From contig PLYW01000106.1 of the NCBI GenBank assembly GCA_003151875.1, positions 7,381 through 18,076 on the forward strand: a stretch of DNA of 10,696 nucleotides, read 5' to 3'. The DNA is from Acidobacteriaceae bacterium. Lineage in GTDB: Bacteria > Acidobacteriota > Terriglobia > Terriglobales > Acidobacteriaceae. Positions 5,543-10,696 of this stretch are shown in pieces. Each line of letters begins with the position of its first letter. The first letter of the stretch is position 1. The translations under genes and the position numbers were made by a program. The notes below the pieces were generated by a model. That model was not told the origin of the DNA. It searched no databases and worked only from the letters and a program-made list of their open reading frames with translations.

Positions 5543-6511
5543 TTAGTTGAACGCCGCCGTGTCCGACTCCCGATCCTTACCGGTGAGATGCTTCAATGTC
5601 AGACGCTTCCCTGTGATCTGCGAGAGCGCCAGTTTGAAGCGGTCGAAATCGTTCATTGGATTGTCAGGTGTGGCGCGATTGTTGTAGCGATATGCCTGTT
5701 CATCCAAGTACCGGAACAGATGGAACGGTTCTACGCTGACGTAGGTTCCATTGATCCCGCGCTTCAGCAGAGACCAGAAATTCTCAAGGCCGTTAGTGTG
5801 GACTCGACCGTCAACGTACTGGACTGCGTGATCCACAACCATGTGCGCGTAGTCGCCTTCCAGTCCTTCGTATGAGAGCAGGGCATCGGTGTAGAGCGCC
5901 GCGCCAGCTTCAACATGCTTTCTCACTTCGGCTTGCAGTGCCGACTTCTTGCGGCTCGGCACTACCATTGTGCGAACCTTCCCGCCGCGCTCCAAGATGC
6001 CCATGACGGCGGTCTTATCCTTGGTGCCAGTTCCGGTGATGCGGCGCTTGCGTTCACTGATGTGCATGTTCCGCGCTTTTCCGCCGATGAAAGTTTCGTC
6101 CGCTTCCACTTCGCCAGAGAGCAATCCGAATCCGCCATCTGTCAAAGCAAAACGTAAGCGGTGAGCCATAAACCATGCAGTCTTTTGAGTCACTCCAAGA
6201 TCGCGGGCCAGTTCGCAAGAACTGATTCCATTTTTGCAATTCACTACGAGCCACAGCGCAGGCAACCACTTGTCCAAGCCGAGCCGAGACTCTTCAAAAA
6301 CGGTTCCGGTCTTCAATGAGAAAGTTGGCTGCGCGTGTCCGGTGTAGCATTTCCATACGCGGTTCTTGGCGAGATAGGTTACTTTCTCGGAGCCGCAATG
6401 TGGACATTTCACCTTGCCGTCAGGCCAGCGAAGTTCTACCATCATCCGGTAGCAGTTGTCGTAATCCGCGAAGTGGATAACGGCCTCTTGAAGTGTCTTT
6501 ATGCTTTCCAT
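5543..6511 (-). CDS. IS1595-family (ISXO2-type) transposase
   Basis: 322 residues. An N-terminal zinc ribbon begins with CPHC (36-39) and continues with C55 and H59, followed by FSLKTGTVFEES (64-75), typical of the family. A helix-turn-helix-like segment LARDLGVTQKTAWFMAHRLR spans 101-120. The DDE core shows D138 in VEADETFIGGK, D209 in YTDALLSY and E243 in HTNGLENFWSLLKRG, the ISXO2-like signature; all three are present, so the enzyme looks intact. Length fits the family. It starts 48 bases inside the right terminal repeat and reads away from it. It is expected to recognise the 23-bp terminal repeats and move the whole 5.4-kb unit. Confidence 0.93.
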   Translation of the reverse strand: MESIKTLQEAVIHFADYDNCYRMMVELRWPDGKVKCPHCGSEKVTYLAKNRVWKCYTGHAQPTFSLKTGTVFEESRLGLDKWLPALWLVVNCKNGISSCELARDLGVTQKTAWFMAHRLRFALTDGGFGLLSGEVEADETFIGGKARNMHISERKRRITGTGTKDKTAVMGILERGGKVRTMVVPSRKKSALQAEVRKHVEAGAALYTDALLSYEGLEGDYAHMVVDHAVQYVDGRVHTNGLENFWSLLKRGINGTYVSVEPFHLFRYLDEQAYRYNNRATPDNPMNDFDRFKLALSQITGKRLTLKHLTGKDRESDTAAFN

Positions 6512-6517
6512 GCTCTA

Positions 6518-6546
6518 AATATAGCCCTTTGACATTGGTATGTCAA
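6518..6546 (-). promoter_or_regulatory. Transposase promoter within the right terminal repeat
   Basis: Minus strand: a perfect TTGACA (6546-6541) lies inside the terminal repeat, with a 17-base spacer and TATATT (6523-6518), then TAGAGC and the ATG. Transcription should start at the start codon (leaderless). Overlap of the -35 box with the repeat means transposase bound to the end could repress its own gene (inference). Confidence 0.7.
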
Positions 6547-6559
6547 GTATATAATTACC
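6537..6559 (-). repeat. Right terminal inverted repeat
   Basis: Reading inward on the minus strand: GGTAATTATATACTTGACA, then TACC. Matches the left end (1152-1174) at 20 of 23 positions. It lies 48 bases before the transposase start codon. Confidence 0.75.
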
Positions 6560-6567
6560 CAAATTAG
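6560..6567. repeat. Right target-site duplication (CAAATTAG)
   Basis: Identical to 1144-1151. It lies between the right end of the element and a further end-like sequence at 6568. Confidence 0.7.
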
Positions 6568-6584
6568 GGCAATTATATAGTTGC
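6568..6584 (+). repeat. Third element-end copy, facing right
   Basis: GGCAATTATATAGTTGC matches the terminal repeat GGTAATTATATACTTG at 14 of its first 16 bases, in the same orientation as the left end at 1152. With the right end at 6559 it forms a near-perfect inverted repeat around CAAATTAG. No partner end was found further right in the window. Confidence 0.6.
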
Positions 6585-6599
6585 GTAATCCACCGTGAC

Positions 6600-6953
6600 C
6601 TAGCGGCCAACGAGGTTTACGAGGGCGAAAAATCCGAGTAGGAATACGCCAGCCATAAACACTCCAAGAGTCATGCTCAGCGTGCCCTTTATGATCTTGG
6701 CGGCTGTTGGGCCCAATATCGGGCCGTCTGTAGCAAACGTGAACATATGTATCAGCGAGAAGCAGACACATATCACCATGCAGGTAAGCGCTCCCGCTAG
6801 GAGCGCCTTACCCTTAAGCGGCCTAGGCAAGCCAGCGAGCAACGTTCCAAGTAAGGCGATTACTCCAGTTGCGAGAGTGGTTAGATGCCTTGAAGAATCA
6901 ACTGCTAGCCTTGCCCGTTCTATCAGAACTTGCAGTCGCTCTTTATCATCCAT
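6600..6953 (-). CDS. Small membrane protein, unrecognised
   Basis: The start chosen is ATG 6953 (117 aa, MDDKERLQVLIERARLAVDS…) because AGAAGGGCGG directly precedes it; a TTG at 7001 would add 16 residues. The N-terminal ~22 residues are charged and helical. Hydrophobic spans follow at about 26-42 (TTLATGVIALLGTLLAG), 51-70 (LLAGALTCMVICVCFSLIHM) and 91-113 (LSMTLGVFMAGVFLLGFFAL), consistent with three transmembrane helices. No enzymatic motif. It ends 32 bases from the rightward-facing element end, the same layout as the Ntn-hydrolase at the left end. The start of the neighbouring SVPK gene lies upstream on the same strand. Function unknown. Confidence 0.65.
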   Translation of the reverse strand: MDDKERLQVLIERARLAVDSSRHLTTLATGVIALLGTLLAGLPRPLKGKALLAGALTCMVICVCFSLIHMFTFATDGPILGPTAAKIIKGTLSMTLGVFMAGVFLLGFFALVNLVGR

Positions 6954-7006
6954 CCGCCCTTCTCTTAGCTTTCCGTCCGCTCCCTCTTCAATAAAGTGCA
7001 AGGAAA

Positions 7007-7219
7007 TCAGCCTTTCTTCTTCGCTCGCGCTCTGGCGTTGCGATGCAGTTCTTTCTTTTCCTGCTTGAGAACTTCCGCCTTCGGGACAGACATCACCTTG
7101 CGGAATACCCGGTCAAAGTTGCTGAACTGGTTATCCGCATCGCATTGGGCAATCAGTTCCTTTGTCGGTTTCGGGATCGGCTTGTGCTTCACTCCAGGAC
7201 CCGCTTTCCGTTTTGGCAT
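7007..7219 (-). CDS. Small basic 'SVPK'-motif protein (70 aa)
   Basis: A Lys/Pro-rich N-terminus (MPKRKAGPGVKHKPIPKPTK) is followed by FSNFDRVFRKVMSVPKAEVL and a strongly basic helical tail (KELHRNARARAKKKG). The 'F..hhR.VhSVPKAEVL' core matches the 54-aa protein at 5347-5511 and small hypothetical proteins I know from Acidobacteria. The start overlaps the end of the upstream DUF7689-like gene by 31 bases, indicating one transcript with coupled translation. The basic tail suggests nucleic-acid or ribosome contact, but there is no direct evidence. Confidence 0.65.
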   Translation of the reverse strand: MPKRKAGPGVKHKPIPKPTKELIAQCDADNQFSNFDRVFRKVMSVPKAEVLKQEKKELHRNARARAKKKG

Positions 7220-7575
7220 TTGCGCCGCATGATCTTCACCACCTTACCGTAAAAATCTCCCTCTAAACACTCCAGCGTTGGATGCTCAATATCAACGCCC
7301 TTACCCATCTTACTCGTCCACGCTCCCGAAGCCTTTTGTCGGGCGACATGCTCCGGCCCGTCTCCACTGGCGTAGATCGCAACCTTTTCGTACTCAATTT
7401 CAAGACTCGCATCGCTGGTTTCCGCGTAGCCGTGAAGCTCGAACAGCTTCGCCCATCCTGCGACCGTATCCGCACTTGGCACTCCGGGCGGCCAGTAATA
7501 GCCATTGATCCTGCCCGCTCCAGCTAGGCCGAGATCATCCCAGAACTGCGTCAGATCGCCAACCGCAAACGCGAG
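7189..7575 (-). pseudogene. DUF7689-like protein, N-terminus lost at an interspersed repeat
   Basis: The frame reads LAFAVGDLTQFWDDLGLAG, then GYYWPPGVPS, GWAKLFELHGYA, EKVAIYAS, GPEHVARQKASGAWTSKMG, DIEHPTLECLEGDFYGKVVK. From memory this follows the DUF7689 family (N-C-h-A-hA-GD, YYWP.GVP, EKvAlYa, pTHaArQ, G.WtSKlG, DIeH, LeG..YG). The usual 'NC' before the A-F-A segment is missing: the match stops at about base 7575, exactly where the interspersed repeat begins, and the frame then meets a stop at 7612. No ATG is available before the family-like part; a GTG at 7482 would give only 97 residues. Loss of the start by repeat insertion or rearrangement is likely. The downstream overlap with the SVPK gene is kept. 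Confidence 0.6.
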
Positions 7576-7732
7576 GGCGGGTGGCCCAGCCCTTCGGCTT
7601 GAGCGGGCTTCTCAGACATGGGTGCCCCATCCTTCTCGCCCGCATTTGGCGAGAGGGTGGGCACTATTTCGTGACCACCTCATACCCACCCTGTCGGCCA
7701 AGGAAGGCGACAAGGGTGGGGCACCCGGGTTA
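7576..7732. repeat. Interspersed repeat block 1
   Basis: Begins GGCGGGTGGCCCAGCCCTTC, continues GGCTTGAGCGGGCTTCTCAG and ACATGGGTGCCCC. Two hairpins follow: TCTCGCC/GGCGAGA (near 7635-7655) and CCACCCTGTCG paired with CGACAAGGGTGG (near 7687-7722). Parts recur at 8618, 9520 and 10424. It forms the 5' boundary of the broken DUF7689-like gene and supplies the stop codon region of the 285-aa membrane protein. Confidence 0.75.
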
Positions 7733-8587
7733 CATCAAAAGATTTGGAGGAATTTGCTCTGGTCTCAAAAATAAATAGTAATAGATCGCTATCGATAGGG
7801 CCGTCCATGGAATCTGGACGACCCAGAATCGCTTTTTCTTCCAGATCGATGTTTTTGGCGGCGAGCCGATCCTATTGTTACGCCTGCGCATAGTTTCGAT
7901 CATATCAAATACCATGTATGGAAATGGTAGATAAAACAATAATGCAATTTTGAATATTAACGTCCCGCCGCTGCGCCTTCCTTCGGCTTCCAATGGCACG
8001 CTCAGTCGATGAATGGCCGCGCCGATGATTGCCCCGGATAATTGAACTGAAGCGTTGGGGGGACCCGCATACACTACTTGCACTGTCGCGCTGTCATTTT
8101 TTTCCAGTATCGTAAAATCGAATGTCCCAGAATTCGTTTGTCTGCCGGAGCTGTCCTTATCGGCTCTCGCTTTGAATTTCACAATTTCAGGACGTGACTG
8201 CTTTACAACGGTCAAATCCAGGATCTGCGTGTATTCTGGTAACAGAAGCTTAATGGGCAAAAGAACATCTGTTGACCGAATTGGTTCCAACCCGGCATTC
8301 CAGAATTGTATCTGGAGCGCGCTGACATTCGTCGCGTCTAGGGGTTCACCGTTGTATAAAATCTTTATTTTCTCCCCAACCGCCAGACCACGATCGACTA
8401 TGCTAGTTCGAGTAGGCTGGACGTAATACCACGGCTGGCGTTCATGTTTCGAATGGAAATAAAAAAAAACCGCCAAGGTAATACCAGTCACACCTATGAT
8501 GAAGCTGGCAAGTTGGAAAGCCGGGTGATTAGTCAATGTACGCAATAAGTGTGGTGGATCTTCGGGAAGTTGTGGGACGTCGTTCAT
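7730..8587 (-). CDS. Membrane protein with three predicted TM helices and a central extracytoplasmic-type domain
   Basis: 285 residues, not recognised. A short N-terminal stretch is followed by TM1 at about 23-44 (AFQLASFIIGVTGITLAVFF). A ~165-residue domain rich in beta-type sequence follows (IKILYNGEPLDATNVSALQI, STDVLLPIKLLL, SGTFDFTILEKNDSATVQVV), then TM2 at ~209-229 and TM3 at ~254-274 with a basic loop between (MRRRNNRIG, KKKR). The positive loop suggests the middle domain faces out (inference). TATAAT at 8602-8597 lies nine bases before the ATG, giving a near-leaderless transcript. The gene is squeezed between two repeat blocks, and its last codons and stop lie at the edge of block 1, so the natural C-terminus may have been altered. 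Confidence 0.65.
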   Translation of the reverse strand: MNDVPQLPEDPPHLLRTLTNHPAFQLASFIIGVTGITLAVFFYFHSKHERQPWYYVQPTRTSIVDRGLAVGEKIKILYNGEPLDATNVSALQIQFWNAGLEPIRSTDVLLPIKLLLPEYTQILDLTVVKQSRPEIVKFKARADKDSSGRQTNSGTFDFTILEKNDSATVQVVYAGPPNASVQLSGAIIGAAIHRLSVPLEAEGRRSGGTLIFKIALLFYLPFPYMVFDMIETMRRRNNRIGSPPKTSIWKKKRFWVVQIPWTALSIAIYYYLFLRPEQIPPNLLM

Positions 8588-8890
8588 TGAAATAACATTA
8601 TAACGATGGAGTCAAATTGGCGGGTGGCCCGGGTCTCGCGGTGTTCGAGACCCAGGAACTTCGCTTGTGAACCGGTAGGGTTTCGGCGGGGGGTTCATCC
8701 CTTCGGCTTGAGCGGGCTTCTCAGACATGGGCACGCGAAAGCAGTTGTCAATAGCCAGTAGCCAGTAGCCAGATGAAAAAGCTCAATCCGATTCCGGTCA
8801 CCCCACTCCTCTAGCAAGAATTACTGTCAGTCTCCCCGTCATTCGAAAACGACGGATGCGCGGAGCACCCGGGGCATTTCGGGACGAATT
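8588..8890. repeat. Gene-free stretch with interspersed repeat block 2
   Basis: No gene seen. From 8618 it holds GGCGGGTGGCCCGGGTCTCG with the inverted partner CGAGACCC (8630-8652), the ATCCCTTCGGCTTGAGCGGG/CTTCTCAGACATGGG segment of block 1 (8697-8731), and the 'AGTTGTCAATAGCCAGTAGC' tandem unit followed by AGATGAAAAAGCTCAATCC (8745-8789). The last ~100 bases before the UPF0114 stop show nothing recognisable. Confidence 0.7.
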
Positions 8891-9412
8891 TCAATGCTTC
8901 TCGTCAGACGAGGAGGGCCCGACGCCGGGAGAGTGGTGACTTCCGGTTCTGGCGATCATGAACGACGTGATGCAGAAGCTCAGCAGAACGGCGCCGGAAA
9001 AGATGAGTTCGCGCGGCGATTGCTCTTTCATGAAATCGCGCAACAGATTGACCGCCGCAATCAGGGTGATGGAAACAGCGACCTTGACCTTCACCCCGCC
9101 GCTGTCCAGCTTGCCCAGCCACTCGGGCTTGTCTTGCCCACTCGCCTCAATGCGCGAAACGTAACTCTCAAAGCTTGAGACCGCGACCATCATCACCAGG
9201 TTCGCCAGCAGCACCAGGTCCAGCATCGAGAGCATGGCCAGGACCACATCGGTTTCGGCGCCGCCGAAGGCCAGGGGCATCAGGTGCTTGAATTCGCGGA
9301 CCAGCATGAAGAACAGCGGCACCAGTGCGACCAGCAGGACGGCATAAAACGGGACCAGCAACCAGCGTGCCGCCAGCATCCAGTTTTCGATTTTCCGGTC
9401 GAAGTCGAACAT
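8891..9412 (-). CDS. UPF0114 / YqhA-family inner-membrane protein
   Basis: 173 residues. The core of the family is clear: FESYVSRIEASGQDKPEWLG (81-100) then KLDSGGVKVKVAVSITLIAA (101-120) and NLLRDFM. Four hydrophobic spans at about 16-36, 55-78, 110-126 and 134-153 fit the usual integral membrane topology, with a short polar tail rich in Ser/Gly/His. Length is normal. Function of the family is unknown; membership is the firm part. GGGG about eight bases before the ATG serves as ribosome-binding site. Flanked by repeat blocks on both sides and apparently transcribed alone. Confidence 0.88.
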   Translation of the reverse strand: MFDFDRKIENWMLAARWLLVPFYAVLLVALVPLFFMLVREFKHLMPLAFGGAETDVVLAMLSMLDLVLLANLVMMVAVSSFESYVSRIEASGQDKPEWLGKLDSGGVKVKVAVSITLIAAVNLLRDFMKEQSPRELIFSGAVLLSFCITSFMIARTGSHHSPGVGPSSSDEKH

Positions 9413-9515
9413 GAAATACCCCGCGATCGATTGGCCGACGCCTCATACTAACGCAGCACCGGCAATGAATTGAATTATGCCTTTGGCGGGGACGTTGTCA
9501 ATCGTGTTGTTGCCG

Positions 9516-9664
9516 CGGGCGGGTGGCCCGGGCCTTCGGCTTGACCGGGCCTCTCAGACATGGGTGCCCGAAGAACAGTTGTCAGTAGCCAGTTGTCGGT
9601 TGTCAGTGGAAAACGAAAATCCCCGCCCTAGCCAAAAGAAGGCTAGAACGGGGCACCCGGCGAT
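9516..9664. repeat. Interspersed repeat block 3
   Basis: GCGGGCGGGTGGCCCGGGCC, then TTCGGCTTGACCGGGCCTCT and CAGACATGGGTGCCCG (to 9570); the AGTTGTCAGTAGCCAGTTGT unit (9576-9607); and a hairpin CCCCGCCCTAGCC … GGCTAGAACGGGG (about 9620-9654). The last module is almost identical to 10486-10518. Confidence 0.75.
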
Positions 9665-9689
9665 AATCATTAAGCAGGTATCGGCGCGC

Positions 9690-10268
9690 TTACAATTTGC
9701 CGAAGGCCACGCCCTTATAGGTCCAGCCGCAACTGGTTACGGTTTCTTGAATTTGTTTCTTTATCTCGGCCACGCCGAAACAATAGTTGTAGACTTCACC
9801 CGAGTCCAGCGTCTCGGTAAAGGCGTGCTTCTTCCCAAAGCTAAATTCGAGTTTCTGTCCCCGGAAGAAATCCCCTTTCCCCTCCAGCAATTGCGTGCTT
9901 TCGCCCTTGAGCGCACTCTCCGCCAGCCTACCTGCCAGCTCCTTAGAGGTGGTGGGCAGTACCGTGGAACACGACACGGTGTATTCGCGCTCCACTGCCC
10001 AGACTTCATGCTTTTCCGGATGCAGCTTCATGAAAATGCTTGCTGACGTTTTGGCTGAATCGGCCTTGGTAAAGATTTCCTTCCACGAAGCATCTTCACT
10101 CCTCCAATTAGCAATCACGTCAACGCCTTCGGCAGCACCGTCAATGACACGGTAGGGCGAGGTCGGGCGGTTCATGCCCAGAAGGCGTTTTCGTACCTCC
10201 TCGGCCGGCAGTGCAGGAGTGCCCGCCGGCGGCCGTTTCCTCAATGTCAGAGTGTCAAAGATGCCCAT
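9690..10268 (-). CDS. Unrecognised soluble protein (192 aa)
   Basis: Start set at ATG 10268 (MGIFDTLTLRKRPPAG…) because GGAGAAGGAG lies seven to sixteen bases before it; the frame is open to 10325 but without a better site. The protein has no signal peptide or membrane span. A Pro/Ala-rich N-terminus (residues ~10-25) is followed by an alpha/beta body: SPYRVIDGAAEGVDVIANWR, KEIFTKADSAKTSASIFMKL, EKHEVWAVEREYTVS, and a C-terminal KKQIQETVTSCGWTYKGVAF. I do not recognise the family. Flanked by repeat blocks 3 and 4, so it appears monocistronic. Confidence 0.75.
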   Translation of the reverse strand: MGIFDTLTLRKRPPAGTPALPAEEVRKRLLGMNRPTSPYRVIDGAAEGVDVIANWRSEDASWKEIFTKADSAKTSASIFMKLHPEKHEVWAVEREYTVSCSTVLPTTSKELAGRLAESALKGESTQLLEGKGDFFRGQKLEFSFGKKHAFTETLDSGEVYNYCFGVAEIKKQIQETVTSCGWTYKGVAFGKL

Positions 10269-10325
10269 AATATCGCTCCTTCTCCAGACAGCCACATGAA
10301 CGCTGGCGTTAGCGCGATCATGCAA

Positions 10326-10696
10326 CCACTTTAGCTGGAATTTCCGTTTTGGTTTTCAACAGGCCGACACTATACACCCATCCAGCGATTTCAGCGCATA
10401 TTTCTTGTCTTTGGCCGAGCCCAAGGCGGGTGGCCCACCCAAGCTTCTTTTGCTTGGTTGGGGTGTTCGTGGTTACAACGAAAATCCCCACTCTAGCCGA
10501 AAGAAGGCTAGAACGGGGCACCCGAAAACAGTTGTCAGTAGCCAGTTGTCAGTTGCCAGTAAAGACAACCGCAGATCCCTCGACTTCGCTTGGCTGCGCT
10601 CGGGATGACAAACGACAGTTGTCAGTAGCCAGTAGCCAGTTGAAAAAGCCCAATCCTCAGCCCGGAGGGCGTCACAATCGTAGCCCGGCATCCGGC
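10326..10696. repeat. Gene-free stretch with interspersed repeat block 4
   Basis: No convincing gene. From ~10424: GGCGGGTGGCCCACCCAAGC with a CCAAGC/GCTTGG-type hairpin (10436-10459); the CCCCACTCTAGCC … GGCTAGAACGGGG hairpin (10486-10518) seen also in block 3; the CAGTTGTCAGTAGCCAGTTG unit (10528-10560); ATCCCTCGACTTCGCTTGGC…TCGGGATGACA, an inverted repeat (10575-10610); and the unit again with GAAAAAGCCCAATCC (10616-10656). Bases 10326-10423 hold nothing recognised. Confidence 0.7.

Larger units (their letters stand above)
1152..6559 (-). mobile_element. IS1595-family transporter IS / transposon with defence-like cargo (~5.4 kb)
   Basis: Seen directly: terminal inverted repeats of 23 bp (GGTAAYTATATACTTG, then MCRTACC; 20/23 identical) at 1152-1174 and 6537-6559, flanked by the direct repeat CAAATTAG. 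An IS1595/ISXO2-type transposase gene starts 48 bases inside the right end. A plain IS of this family is about 1-1.2 kb, so this one carries about 4.3 kb of passenger DNA: Ntn-hydrolase, 50-aa ORF, methyltransferase-nuclease fusion, RelA/SpoT protein and a small SVPK protein. IS1595 relatives with passenger genes ('transporter IS') are known. Boundaries may be off by up to 2 bases because the flanking repeat is 12 bp long. The strand given is that of the transposase. Confidence 0.75.

Noticed and set aside
4974..5546. 190-codon open frame on the plus strand
   Set aside because: It lies antisense to the N-terminal part of the RelA/SpoT gene and runs through its promoter and the terminator; the sequence is Arg/Ser-rich with no family features, typical of a shadow frame.
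7505..7778. Plus-strand frames of 65-89 codons across repeat block 1
   Set aside because: Their codons come from the repeat modules, and similar frames (9477 onward, 10405 onward) appear wherever the repeat occurs.
8745..8772. Tandem 'TAGCCAG' units resembling a CRISPR array
   Set aside because: Units are short and contiguous with no unique spacers of constant length, and no cas genes are present. They are part of the interspersed repeats.
10318..10691. Minus-strand frames of 67-72 codons at the right edge
   Set aside because: Translation of repeat block 4 only; the sequence reflects the CAGTTGTCAGTAGCC units.
6568..10696. A matching right end for the third element-end copy
   Set aside because: I looked for a reverse copy of the end and for another CAAATTAG in the remaining sequence and saw none, so no second complete element is claimed.

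Overview
The window looks like an accessory stretch of an Acidobacteriota (Terriglobales/Koribacter-like) chromosome. This lineage call is inference. It rests on the interspersed 'gggtggcccggg…ttcggcttgagcgggcttctcagacatgggtgccc' repeats, the 'cagttgtcagtagccagt' repeats, two small basic proteins with an 'SVPK' motif, and the C-terminal end of an adenosylcobalamin-dependent ribonucleotide reductase.

Layout. 1-357: C-terminus of NrdJ. 396-1100: unrecognised protein with a PD-(D/E)XK-like core. 1152-6559: a ~5.4-kb mobile element, recognised from the sequence by 23-bp imperfect terminal inverted repeats (20/23 identical), a flanking 8-bp direct repeat (CAAATTAG) and an IS1595/ISXO2-type DDE transposase next to its right end. 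From left to right its contents are: a divergent proteasome/HslV-like Ntn-hydrolase (-), a 50-codon ORF (-), a DNA methyltransferase fused to an Mrr-like nuclease domain (+), a RelA/SpoT-domain synthetase-like protein (-, convergent with the methyltransferase), a small 'SVPK' protein (+), a terminator and the transposase (-). It therefore reads as a transporter IS carrying defence- or stress-like cargo: a one-chain restriction-modification candidate, a nucleotide pyrophosphokinase-like enzyme and a self-contained Thr-hydrolase.

6568-7575: a third copy of the element end faces right, followed by a leftward cluster of a small membrane protein, a second 'SVPK' protein and a DUF7689-like protein whose N-terminus is lost at an interspersed repeat. 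The arrangement of this end and the adjacent gene mirrors the left end of the 5.4-kb element, so it may be a decayed relative. 7576-10696: leftward genes (a three-TM membrane protein, a YqhA/UPF0114 protein and an unknown soluble protein) separated by blocks of interspersed repeats.

Several genes have a -10-like hexamer only 6-12 nt before the ATG (methyltransferase, RelA/SpoT protein, transposase, 285-aa membrane protein), suggesting frequent leaderless or near-leaderless transcripts; others (such as 9690-10268) have a clear Shine-Dalgarno sequence. Joint function of the cargo genes is a hypothesis; the element boundaries and the domain motifs are seen directly.
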